Of a stretch of 64,000 nucleotides of DNA, positions 10,386 through 21,839 are shown in pieces. Under the pieces are notes generated by a model. That model was given only the letters and a program-made list of their open reading frames with translations. It made no database searches and was not told where the DNA came from. The stretch lies in assembly GCF_945859685.1 (NCBI RefSeq), contig NC_079149.1, forward strand, positions 19,937,118 to 20,001,117, given 5' to 3'. The stretch comes from Eupeodes corollae. Its lineage: Eukaryota; Arthropoda; Insecta; Diptera; Syrphidae. The position numbers and the translations under genes are program-made. Numbering within the stretch: the first letter of the stretch is position 1; every line of letters starts with the position of its first letter.

Positions 10386-13300
10386 TCCTTTAAAATATGT
10401 GAATGTAGGGTTAAGGTACATATCATGTTATTTTTTTTTCTCAGCCTTTAAACATTAATAATATTTTTAAGCTTTGCTCGAAAATTCGTCTTTATGTTAA
10501 CGGCGTGAATCCTTCTCCTGATTAAAAGCCTGGATCTGCCCTTGCGTCAAATTTTTTTACATAATAATTAGGTTTTATAGTCTTAAAAGTTCAGTCAACA
10601 GAAGAGCTCAAGCCTGTCGATCACTAGCAACGTCATCGATGATCAAGTGCTTAAAATGCATCAAAACAATCCTAATTTTCATGGAAGAATTATCTTCAGC
10701 AAAATTATAGTATTTGGGTATCAAAAATTGATGCATGATTGTCGAAAAGTACCTCCATTCCCAAAATATGTTAATGTTTTTGGGTTGATGGTGTGATTCG
10801 ACTTTCTCTTTTTAAAAATGAGACTGATACAACTTTAAGGGTGAACGAATTGCACTGAACCGTCTGGTTTAACACCTTTAGTCTTTTTTCATTAAAGCCA
10901 CGTGAAAGAGAAGGATTATGCTTATGCTTCACAAATGATGTTAAATATGTTTCCCTCTCCATATGCGACCTTTAAACAATATACGTAAACAACTTAATAA
11001 TTATGGTATATTTTAAGATATGAGACATTGTTTATTTGCTTTAACCTAAAATTCTGTTTTTGTTTTCATAGATAAGATAAGAGTTGGAATTTTTATATCT
11101 AACAACATTTTTTTGTATGTAAACAATTCAGAATGTCTACAACTTTAAAGACTAAAAATTATGCTTGGAAAACATCTTAAAGCCTTTTTTTGTAATGAAA
11201 CTTAAATTTAAATAAAAATTAGTTTTATTTTAATTTTATTACGCTTTTTACTTTTAAGATCGACAAGATTGTTTTTAGATAAATTTTGATTTTATTTTAA
11301 TTATGATGTCATATTCATTTAAAACATTCTCATCATCAACAAAAGCATACAAATAATATTAAAACGCGCAAATTGAATTTGAAACAAGTTAGCTTATCTT
11401 TATGTGGAACTGATTTATTCAATTTTATAATTAAAACCTTTTGTTTTTAATCTAAATTTAATTAACAAAAAAAAACATATTATTGGGTTAAAACTTGATG
11501 ACAGTAATGAATTGAATTAATTTATGTATCCCAGGTGCTTTTTAGCAGTTATTTTTATATATTGAAACCAGTAAAATGTCTTTTTTAAATCGATCTACAA
11601 GTTAGGACAGACGCAGACGTTTTTGATTGATAAAAAAATCAATGACAAAAATAAGAAACGTTTTTTGAATTCATAATTGATATGATGAGTCACTAATATT
11701 CTTTCGAATAGATTTTCTTAGTCTGGATACAATAAATTTTGTTCAATGGTTAACATTATAATGTGTTTCAACAAAATTAATGTTTTCAATAACATTTGGA
11801 TGTCCTTATAAAATCAATTTTATTTTTCAAATAACCATGTTCTATAAAAATTAATTCTTTTCTGATATTTTTGCGGTACATTTTGAATAGCTTCTAAAAA
11901 TTATTGACGTATATTTTTTAATAATTGTTCAAAAATATTGCTAACAAAACAAAACAACTGTTTTTAATTGATACACAAAAGCTGATTCATTACCTAATTC
12001 TGTTGTTTTTATCTTTAAGCCCATAATATACCTAAATAAATTCCATTGTTATTGATATTTACCATTCCAAACATATTTTGGAATTTTTGAAAATCTGTTT
12101 TTTTCTTAGTATGTATGTTTAATTTAATGATTGTTTTAGTAAAAATAAAATGACGATATCTAAGATTTCTATTGGTTGGAATTTTTATGATATCGTGATA
12201 GACACTAGACAGTGTTTTTGTTTTCATGGCATTTGTTTGCATTACTTTAAAAAAAAAAATAAGATTATGTACATAAGTTTTTTGTCAGGTTGTTTGAAGT
12301 CAGGTTCAATAAACGCTAAATAAAATGTGTGTATTTACTCTTTTCGTTGAGCCTACATAATTTGACAATAATCTTTAGAATTTTTGAATACAATCTAAGA
12401 TCCAGAAACTTCATGTCCTTGAAAATCGAAATAACCGAAAACAATTATTCCGAATACCCAAAATACAGAAATTGTAATTCTTGAATGAATCCGTGAGACA
12501 TTAACATTAATAAATCAAATGTTTATTTCGAATATTCAGACTAAATAACAAAAACTGTCTTTTCTTTATTTTCTTCCATTCAACTGCAATTATCTCGAAA
12601 AGTGTAAAAATAATTCGGTCGGAAAAACATCTAAGAAACAAATTAATTAACAAATATTTGCAATCAATTTGCTTTTGTTAGAATACAACTTGTTATTGAT
12701 AAAATTTAATATGACGTTTAAAAAATTAATCACTTTTATTAAAAGAGAAAAAATCTGTTATTATGACACTACTGTTTATAGATAAAGCTTTCATCGGAAG
12801 TCTGGAGAAATAAAAAACATCCTCTTTCTGGCTTAAAAAATTTTGGCTGTTATGTTTTTAATGGACTTTTCTTTAAAGAAAAAGTATCTTCGTTAAAATA
12901 CTGTGTTTGCCTCAGGGTAGGGAAAGGGAGAGGGGAAAGATGAGTGATCATTTGGTTGTATTTGTATCTTTTCTAAAACGACCAATATACATATCTATCA
13001 TAAAAGTTAAACCTATTTAGGTCTATTTGTTAATGAAATCGATGATATTCGATAATATACGTACTTTTTATATATTGGTTGAATTTTCCTACAAAATAAA
13101 TTGCATATTTTTTTAGTAGATTTCGTGATATTAATTTAATTCATTTTCCAATAATTTGTTTGCAATATTTCATGCACATATTATAAGGATTTTCACTTAT
13201 ACATGTTTAATTAATTTATACATTTTTAATGTGTTTGAGAAAAATCAAAATGAGTTAACAAGATAACCAACTTATTTTATCAAACAAATGATTTTAGTAT

Positions 13301-14480
13301 TTCAAACAATAAACTTATTCTTATTAAAGATTAAACTCGTTTTCTTTTCTATTTTCGCTGAAATGATAATTTTTACTTAAAGTTTTAATTTAATTTAAAA
13401 AAAAGAAACTTCATTAAACAAAGAACACAAAAACTCTTAAATCACTCTTAAGCACATTTTAAATAAATTCAAACAAAATAAAATAGTCACCAATTTGCTT
13501 ATTTATATATTCTAAATTAAACAAGCTACAAATATTTTTTAAGTGCCATTTAAATAACATATCGATAGTTTGTTAAAATCAAAAGATACAAAAAAACATT
13601 TCCTTGTATACACCTAATTAATTTTGGTATCGAATTTATTTTTAATGAACTTGTTCTTTAATAAATTGAATAAGAATGAATATTATGTTAATGGAAAAAT
13701 CTCATAAAACTTGATATATAAATCATATAAAAAAAAAGGAAAAAGAAAAAACAAATTAAAATTAAAACAGCTGGAACTTGTATTAAATATGAAATGTTAA
13801 TAAATTAAAACAAAAATAGGGTTGGTATAGAATTAAACTGTTCTTTTTATTTGTATATTAGGTGAAAAATATTTTTTTTATTTTGGTAAAAAGTCCATTG
13901 CAATTAAGGGTACACAAAGAAGGATTTGTTCTCTGGTGCAAGTTAATCATTTGCATTTCACAAGCTCCAGTTCTTCAAGCATCAAGGGTTAAAAGAAACT
14001 GTTTGCCCCTTTATCATACTCAAATTAATATTTTTTTTTATTTAACGAAAATGAAATTGTCATCTAACCTTAAAACATGTGCAGTTTCATTTTATTCTCC
14101 TAAAATAACCCTGACAAAATTAAGAATGTGCAATCGGCTTATAGAAGCTAGTTTGGGTATTAAGTTGTGGTCATAAGGATTAAGGCTTATTATATTGATA
14201 TCATATTACTGTTGTGTTAATTAAAGAAAAAAAAAAACTAGAGTCAAGTTTGTTTTAAAGAAAAATGTCAACTTCAAACAAAACTTTTAATTTAAACATG
14301 TTATTTGAAATTTATGAAGAATTGAAAATAAAATTAAACATTTTTACCAAAAAGAAAAATAAGATTCTATATGCAATCATTTTGCATTAAGCTTAAAAAA
14401 AAATTTCAAAATAATTTATAACCCATAACGGGTGTGAGGTAAAAATAATCTGACGTCGATATATATATTTTAATTTCACT
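10386..14480. other. long AT-rich region without recognisable genes
   Basis: About 4 kb of AT-rich sequence. Open frames at 10771-10962 (-), 12015-12242 (-) and 13862-14176 (+, 104 codons) have no domain, signal or neighbour to support them. If the upstream leader exon proposed near 18.2 kb is real, this is intronic. I see no RNA gene or element terminus. Confidence 0.35.
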
Positions 14481-14484
14481 ATTA

Positions 14485-14620
14485 TTTTAAGTAATTTTTT
14501 TTCTTTAGGTTTTCATTTTTGTAAGAAAAAACTGTCAATTAGATTTTTATAAACATTTTACTAAATGTGGAAAACATTATTTCTTGTTGAATTAAATGTT
14601 CAATTAGACAAATGAATTAG
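14485..14620 (-). repeat. short internal scrap of the ~173-bp-unit family
   Basis: The text AGGTTTTCATTTTTGTAAGA followed by AAAACTGTCAATTAGATTTT matches one unit of the family in reverse orientation, with no termini present. Confidence 0.5.
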
Positions 14621-14924
14621 AAAGCAAGTCTTTTACAATAGTTGCAATACTTAGTGAATTTTTTAATGTATTAATTTTAAAGAAAAAAAATCAAAAATAG
14701 TTTCCTAACAAATATTTTCTTATCACCCGAACGACATTTTGTTTCTTTAATTTTAGTTTTTTTGTTTAATACATTTTGATTAAAGGCCAACATATTTTAT
14801 TTAAATGGCTTTAAAAGGTTTGAATTTGTTAAAAACAAGATGAATTCTATGTAAAAAGTCTTGAAAATATTTGCTCACAATCACCTTAATTCAATTGTTA
14901 GTCATATAGAACTGAACTTATGGA

Positions 14925-15150
14925 TTCTCCAAATGAATTTTGGTCAACCTGAAGCTGGAGATTGTTACATTTTTTTTAAATATTTTTTTTAGAGTTGTAG
15001 GCGTTCAAAAGTAGTGATATTGGAAAATTTCAAACACCAAATATTCACCAAAAAGTTTCCATTTCATTCTATTTGTGTCCATTATTTTTAAAAAATCTTA
15101 TAGCGCTTCATAACTTTTCGGGTTTAAAGTCATTGAAGTAATTTTGTACC
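14925..15150. repeat. dispersed repeat, paired with 17330-17560
   Basis: The phrase GGTCAACCTGAAGCTGGAGA and the following ~200 bp reappear at 17353 (GGTCAACCTGAATCTGAAGA) in the same orientation. The pair shares many blocks, including CAAATATTCA and TTTCATTC. Family unknown; no open frame. Confidence 0.5.
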
Positions 15151-15409
15151 TGCGATGTATAGAAACTATGTACCTACACTTTATATGGCAAGTATTATAT
15201 TTGTACAAAATTTCGAACTCGCGATTTTAATCAAACATTACATTACTATGGTAGAGAAGTCCAAAATCTATCTATCCACGCCCCTACAGCCCAGACCATA
15301 AAGTCGATTGAGTTCAAACTTGAAAATTAAGGTTTTAAGTCCATTTGCTTAAGGCTTTTTATTCTATTTCTTTTTAAGACTTAAAATAATACCAATCGTC
15401 CCCATACAA

Positions 15410-16356
15410 ATTTTTAACTTCCCAAAGGAAGTTATTGCAATGGGTCTGATTTGTCAATTGGAAAATTTTGACATATGAGTGGAAATAAAAGATTTTTAGA
15501 AAGATGTCTGTGCGTGTGTGGGTACATACGTTCGTACGTCCGTATGTCCGTACGTTTGCGACGTTTTTTCGTCGTCCATAGCTCAAGAACCAAAAGAGAT
15601 ATCGGATTCAAATAAATTTTGTTATACAGATAATAAGGCCAGTAAGATGCAGAAAGGGCTCTCAAGAAAATTGCGTGGGTGGTTTTCTTACCATAGCAGT
15701 TTAAAAAAGGTGAACATTTTGGTTAACGCTAAATATCTCATGAACCAAAAACAGACATTTTTGAGAAAAATCGAGTTGACAGCTTTTTTAAAAAATAAAA
15801 AGCTAGAATAACATTCCTCAAAGTTGGTAAAAATTAAATTTCGACTAAAATATCTTTTCAAAAATTTGCGATTATGCATTCCAACTAATTTTAACTTATA
15901 AGAAATAATGTTTTTAACATTCGGTACAATTTTGAGAACAATCGAATAGACAGTTTTTTTTATAAAAAATAAAAACCCTTACAAACAAATTAATAAAAGT
16001 TGGTAAAAATTTGTTTTCTGCTCAAATATCTTTTCAAAACTTTGAGATATTGGTTTTAAGTTGCTTTTATCTTTTAAAAATATTGTTGACAATTCAGTAA
16101 AATGTTGAGAATAATCGAATTGACAGTTTTTTTTACAAAAAAATTAAAAACCTACAAAAAAATTTACAAAAGTTGGTTAAAATTTGTTTTCGACTAAAAA
16201 TCTATTTAACAGAACTAGATTTTCAAACTAAACTGTTTCCTTATATGACAAATATTGTTGGTAATTTTAAAATTTTTAAAAATAATTCAACTAACAACTT
16301 GTCAAACCCAACACTAAAAACTTTCAGTGTGGGTCGCATCCCAGCCTCTTTTTTGG
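15410..16356 (+). repeat. copy 2 of the ~173-bp-unit repeat family, near full length
   Basis: Starts TTTTTAACTTCCCAAAGGAA (hairpin AACTTCC/GGAAGTT), then GGGTCTGATTTGTC, then a CGTACG-rich array at 15518-15560, then the conserved block ending in the TACCATAGCAGTTT segment near 15700. Tandem unit boundaries (GACAG) fall at 15778, 15949 and 16122, giving periods of 171 and 173 bp. It ends with CAGTGTGGGTCGCATCCCAG at about 16327-16346. No ORF; apparent open frames over the CGTACG array are low-complexity artefacts. Confidence 0.8.
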
Positions 16357-16535
16357 TAAAAAATGAAAAAAAAAAAAATCTCAAAAACGAATAGAAAGAT
16401 TTTTATTTAAAATTTGATTTCTTAACTTTGGTTATTTCTATAAAAAAAAATATTTTTGTATTACTCCAGAAGGGGACCCCCCATAGAACCGTTATTTTAT
16501 TTTTAAGTTTTCTCAAGAACTAATGAACTGATTTC

Positions 16536-16567
16536 AACAGTATAAGAGCACAAGCTCTTATACTGTT
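16536..16567. repeat. perfect 14-bp inverted repeat (hairpin)
   Basis: AACAGTATAAGAGC and its exact reverse complement are separated by the 4-nt loop ACAA. It lies in AT-rich DNA outside any recognised element. It is too short for a typical pre-miRNA and has no flanking stem. Confidence 0.8.
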
Positions 16568-16787
16568 TCAATTATATTTGTCAATTTTTTCTTTTTTAAA
16601 TTAAAATAAAGATAATTTTTTTCCAAATTTGATGTCTCGAAAATGGTTCATTATGTTTTACGAAGACATTGGATACATAAGTTATTTTGCATAAGTTCAA
16701 AAACAAAGCGTGTTAAATCATTTTAACTATCGAAGTTCGGCTAAAAAACGATATATTTGTAATTTAAGGTCAACCAAATTTATAAAC

Positions 16788-16875
16788 AAAATAAATTGGG
16801 TGGCGCAACAGTCCGTTTGAGAACTAGGGCCTAGTGACTGAGAACACCCAACTATTCCTGTGTACGAGAACAGGG
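16788..16875 (-). mobile_element. SINE fragment (tail half)
   Basis: AATAAATTGGGTGGCGCAAC, then GAGAACTAGGGCCTAGTGAC and GTGTACGAG match the tail side of the SINE (minus strand). The tRNA-like head is absent. Confidence 0.7.
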
Positions 16876-18239
16876 ATTTATTGCTTCTTTTAAATTGTTG
16901 AAGTGAAAAAACACCCACTGAATTTGTTTAAAGGGAGGTACTTTCTTATGCATTTAAAGAAGTCTGCCTAAAACCAAGGCTTTAGGACCTTGAAAGGAAT
17001 TACAGACCGATTACAATGACTTTAAATAAAGTTGTAAAATGAATACATTTGTATAAAAAACAAAGCCTTATACAGTATTGATAATATTTACTTAATACTG
17101 TAATAAATAAATCAAACAAAAAAACTTATTAAAATTATGAAAAAGTTTTATTTCATAATTCGAAACAAAATATTTCCTATTTAACTGAAGAACAATTTGT
17201 TTTATTTATTAAATTTTGTTAACTAAATTTTAAATTAAGGGCACCAAATTTATTTTAATGGCAATAGGCTTGAAAAAGACCACAGACCCTCATCAAAAAA
17301 TGTCGAATGCTTATTCATAAAGATCCCAATTTATGAATTTTCCAAAAAAAATGTCGGTCAACCTGAATCTGAAGATTGTTGCATTAAAAACAAAATATTT
17401 TCTAAGAGTTTTATGTTTTTAAAAGTGATGATATTTTAAAATTTCAAAAAACAAATATTCAGCAAAAAAATTTTAAATTTCATTCAAAGTTTTTTGTCCG
17501 TTACTTTTGAAAATCGTATCTCGTCATAATTTTATTGGATATTAAGATCTTTAAAATAACTTTTTTGTTCAGTATTGCCGATGGAATAAACTAACGGTAT
17601 TATATTTTCATTTAAAAACATTTGATTGTGTTAAGAATAGAACTTTAACATTAAAACAATAACCTAAGAGCCTTACTAAAAAGCAAACACAAATAATACA
17701 TTTTTAAAAACTCCAGTGGCGATATTTTATTTTTTTGCAAGTTTATGTTCACAATTTTTGAAATTTTTCAATATCATGTATAATTTTCGAGGTCTGCAAT
17801 TGTAAAAGAAAAAACAAATTTCAGTTTAATAAGCTTACTAAAGACGTTATAATGATAGATACAAGATAACTCAGTAAGTAAGGATCATATGGATGATCAT
17901 TCATCCAGCACAAAAACCCTTAAGCAGGTATTAGGACAAATTGAGAAAATTATTTCGTTTCATCTATTTATTTTTTTTTTAAATTCTCATCTAAAAACAC
18001 TTCACTCCAGTATCAAAACTAAATCCTTCGAATAAGATTTTTTCAAATTTTGAATACCACACAACCGAAAAGATATTTACCTAAAACACTGCTTAAAAAT
18101 ATCAATCCAATCTTTTTTAAATTAAAACAAAAATACTGTGCATCAAAGTAACTTACATTCAATGACAGGAAATTGTAAACAATATTTTTATATTCAATTA
18201 ATTTCAATAATAAGGAAATAATCAAATTGTCGCACTTAC
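16876..18239. other. AT-rich region with one dispersed repeat
   Basis: Contains the second copy (17330-17560) of the repeat at 14925. The rest is AT-rich with no supported gene. The short minus-strand open frame at 18043-18225 is Leu/Ile/Phe-rich by composition only. Confidence 0.35.
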
Positions 18240-18651
18240 ATTTCTATATAAATATTTAAATATTTATCGGCGAGTTAAAGAATGTGATAACTTCAGCAAA
18301 AATTAAAACAAAAATATCACAAACGGTAAATTGATTCGAATAATTTGAATTTGAACTTGATCGGTTTCACTGTATCATCAACTTTTTTTTTAATTTTATG
18401 TCACTAAGTCTTCGGCATACGACAATTATTTAACTGGTCTCCAATTAATTATATTTCAACTAATATTCAATTTAATTTGTTTTAAATATATTTTCTTCTT
18501 TTATCAATAAATCTTCACAGCCATTAAAAAACTCTCGAAGTTTGAAAAACAAACAAATTGTTTTACGAAAAAAATGCACCTATTGCTTTTATTGAAAATT
18601 GAAACCAAAGTTCTATCTTATAACACTGATATCAAAACTACTAACAACTGA
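18240..18651 (-). promoter_or_regulatory. candidate non-coding leader exon and initiator (minus strand)
   Basis: On the minus strand a TCAGTTG initiator-like site (18651-18645) is followed about 410 nt later by a strong donor, GAAAT|GTAAGT, at 18239. The stretch between has no long ORF, as expected of a 5'UTR. CT-rich (GAGA-type) tracts at 19242-19320 lie upstream in the same sense. It could be the first exon of the TINAG/Swim-like gene, joined to the acceptor at 9005 by a ~9.2-kb intron. This is inference from splice and initiator motifs only. Confidence 0.2.
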
Positions 18652-19990
18652 CTACGAATATCTTTTCCTTATTTTGAATAAAAGTCAACGTATTTCACAT
18701 TTTATATAAAAATAATTCGCGTTGTGATAAAATGTTTGGCACACAACCCGTTAAGTTCACTTCAAGATTGATACTGAATTTTCAACAACAAACTGTAACA
18801 CACGAAAGCCCCAACTTGATACAAGTGCCTTAGCCTCAGCCACAGTGCCAGCCAGCCAGCCAGCTACCTTAATAACAATTTTGCAGATAAATTCGCATTC
18901 ATCAAAAAGAACAAATAAAAGATACAATAAAAGAATCTAAAGAGCAGACATTCTAAGAACTTTTGAACTTTTTTGTAAAAAAATCTTTTTGTAGGTATTC
19001 TGATCGTTCACCAAAAGGGTGCTCTGCTAATTATAACTTCTGCAGAACTTTGAATATTTACAGATCGAATTGAGTCTGTACAAATGTTATGGGCTTATGC
19101 GTAAGGCAGACAGAGATTGTGGCACACCGATCAAGAGGTTAGCGGTATGGTTTTTTCTGAGTTTTGTTGTAGTTGTGGGTGGTTTGGGGCTGAAAGCTTT
19201 TCTTTGGCATCTGTACCGTTGAATTTTGGCCCAAATAAGTAGGTCTCTCTCTCTATTCTGTTTATTTCTCTCATATCTTGATTTAAAGAGAACTTAAATG
19301 TCTCTTTCCCTCTCTTTGAGGAGTGATGATTGGTGAGCTTTCTGCAAAGTCTGTAGCAGTGCTGAATCATCAACGGATACAACTGATCGTGCCATTAGTC
19401 CGATTCGGTAGGAAAGTCAGAATAGAATTTGTTCACCTTTTTAATCTTTATCTTTTTGACGTCATCTTTTTGTCGTATTTTATTTTTACTGTACCATCTG
19501 AGGGTGGTTAGAAGTATGTAGGTTAGGCTGGCGCCAAAGGGGTGGAATTTTTCGAATATCTTATTCTTGTTAGTTTCAATTATTTTTCCGAATTAACACA
19601 AGGAAAGGAAAATAGGTATTTTCATTTATGAAGTCATTTTAGTGTTATTTTGCATACGTACGTAGGTACATAGATAAAGTATCTATGAGATTGTTTTTTT
19701 TTTTTTAATTTGTTTGTTTTCTTATTTTTTTGTTGGTTTTCAAGTGATCGAAAAATAAGCGGATGTGTTTTTAAGTTGATAAATAATCGAATAAATTCTT
19801 TTGGTTATTTTTTTGTATAGCTGGTGATTAAAATTAATATTTTCGAATTTAGATAAATAAATAAAAAACAATGGAATTGATGATTAACGATAATCGATCA
19901 TTTTTAATAAATAGGTATTTGGTGTAGATTGACGTGATTTTGGTCAATAAAGAATTTGTAGATTATAATTATATTAAAGTATTTGTTTAA
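18652..19990. other. intergenic or promoter-like segment with simple repeats
   Basis: Holds a short (CAGC)n run at about 18851-18865, CT/GA tracts at 19242-19255 and 19300-19320, and otherwise AT-rich DNA. Open frames at 19131-19382 (-) and 19323-19511 (+) overlap each other and show no domain. It may include the promoter of the candidate leader exon at 18.65 kb. Confidence 0.3.
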
Positions 19991-20109
19991 AATTTGGCTG
20001 TGTATTTTTTAGAAAGATTTAGATTTAGAATTGAAGCGATGAGAACCGCTTGCTCAGAAGAAAGAAAAAAGCCCATGACAAGCGTGAAGTTGAGGAGATC
20101 CAGAGATGT

Positions 20110-20643
20110 TTTAACAGGAACAAAAATCGAAACTCACCATCTTTTCATCGATTTTAAAGCAGCTTATGACAGTAACGAACTATACCGTGCATTGTTGAGT
20201 TTTGGTATCCCTACCAAACTGATACGACTCATCAGGATGACGCTGGAAGATGCTCGTTGCTGCGTCAAAATTGGAAGAGACTCGACCAAAACCTTCGAAA
20301 CCACCAGAGGACTTCGACAAGGCGATGCGCTGTCATGTAGCTGCTTCAATATTGTTCTTGAAAGAGTGGTACGCAACACCAACGCAAAGACAAGTGGCAC
20401 CATCTTTCAAAAATCCACACAATATCTTGAATATGCAGATGACATCGACATTATGGGAAGAACCAAACGAGCAGTGACGTGTGCTTTCTCTAATGTCGAG
20501 TCTAAGGCGAAGAAAATGGGTCTTGACATTAACGAGGATAAAACGCAGTATTTACTGTCGTCAAATAGAGTCGATTCACACCGTAGACTTGGTCAAAATA
20601 TGACAATTGACAGGTACAACTTTGAGATGGTAATACAAAAATA
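20110..20643 (+). pseudogene. RTE-like LINE reverse transcriptase fragment
   Basis: An uninterrupted frame runs from about 19994 to 20644 (216 codons), of which residues from about 40 are RT. Blocks in order: HHLFIDFKAAYDS (first catalytic Asp), LYRALLSFGIPTKLIRL, TTRGLRQGDALSCSCFN, LEYADDIDIMGRTKRAV (intact YADD) and KKMGLDINEDKTQY. Compared with relatives, about three residues are missing after AAYDS. Fingers and thumb regions are absent, and the frame ends in AT-rich DNA. Same family as the copy at 2.1-3.3 kb, where the YADD is broken. It looks like a fragment whose remaining frame has escaped stops by chance or recency. Confidence 0.8.
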
Positions 20644-20825
20644 AATGCATTTAAGACAGTTCACAAAAACAAAATAAAACAATTATCCTCCGAAAAGCAT
20701 TGCAGCATTTGTCTTAGACAATGAATAACCGTTTACAGAAAATTAATTTAACTGTCATTCTGCTAAGCCTTTTCGGGAAGGAATGTTGTAATTGCTTAAA
20801 ACCTTAATAAATTATTCTTTATAAT

Positions 20826-21480
20826 ACATTGTGTGAGATAAGTAATTTGAAGTCAATATCTTTCATTGTTCTTCTAATACTTGAGTCAAAACCAATATTT
20901 TATCAGTTGTTAGTAGTTTTTGTAGGTTTGCGTGTTTTGTTAAAAAAAATTGTCTGTTGAATTTTTATAAAAAGTAACTAAAAATAACCAACAATATTTT
21001 GTATTTAATGAAATATTTTAATTTCAAAATCTATTTCTGTTAACGAGATCAATTTTAGTAGCATTTCTAGAAAGTTGTTATTTTTATAAAAGCAAATACG
21101 GGTTAGACTTTCCTTAAATTAATATTTTACGTTAACAATAAAATTTAGGACAGAATGAAATCATCTTGAGGTCAATATCGTCATCCATTCACAAGATATC
21201 CAGAAAAGAATATCATCTTTTACCAATTTTCTGTACTATTTCTTGAAAATTTTAATTTGTTTGAAAAAACGAACTTTTGTAATTTTACTGAATGTTGAAA
21301 ACTGCATTTTCTATAAGATGAAATTATTTTAAAACTATCTTAAATTTTTAAAAAGATATTTTAGTCAAAAATCAATTTTTACCGAGTTTTTGTAAAAAAA
21401 ATTGTCATTTCAAGTTTTCTCACAATTTTACCATATGTCAAAAACGTAATTCTTCGATGTTTAAAATTATTTTCTGTTCG
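20826..21480 (-). repeat. degraded copy of the ~173-bp-unit family, internal units
   Basis: T-rich units in reverse orientation with AATTTGAAGTCAATATCTTT, AGTTTTTGTAGGTTTGCG and AAAAATTGTC phrases that also occur at 34.5 kb. Neither terminus is clear. Confidence 0.55.
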
Positions 21481-21649
21481 TAAAATATTCCAGGTGATAA
21501 ATAATGTTTTGTTTATTTTTATTGACATTATACATTATTGAGTGTATAACCCAAATATTAATTGAAATCCCAACGTAAGTGGAATATTTGTAGTTTTAAG
21601 TTATAAAAAAACATTAAAAACTGTAAAATTTTTCGGAATAAGAATTACA

Positions 21650-21830
21650 AATCATAATCAAAGGTTTAAGAGTTTTAAGATAGATGTCTGAGTGAGCGTG
21701 CGTGCGTTGGTACGTCCACACGTTCGTTCGAGACACCTTTTGTCGTCGACTTTATCTCAAAAACCAGCAGAGATATCGACTATAATATCTATTAACATTG
21801 CAAAGTCATAACAGCTTCACAGAAACTAAA
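21650..21830 (+). repeat. leader fragment of the ~173-bp-unit family
   Basis: AGATGTCTGAGTGAGCGTGC, a short CGT-rich array, TTTGTCGTCGACTTTATCTC and AGAGATATCGACT match the leader module of the forward-oriented copies. It faces away from the reverse scrap at 20.8-21.5 kb. Confidence 0.6.
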
Positions 21831-21839
21831 GGAAATTGT

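Noticed and set aside
13862..14176. 104-codon plus-strand open frame
   Set aside because: Local AT-rich codon content, no recognisable features and no supporting context.
15374..15811. Overlapping open frames on both strands rich in Arg, Thr and Val
   Set aside because: They translate the CGTACG array of the repeat leader. The same artefact appears at 24187-24522 and 29712-29954, and no frame is conserved between copies.
19131..19382. 83-codon minus-strand frame near CT tracts
   Set aside because: Most of its charged content comes from the CT/GA repeats, and it overlaps another frame on the other strand.
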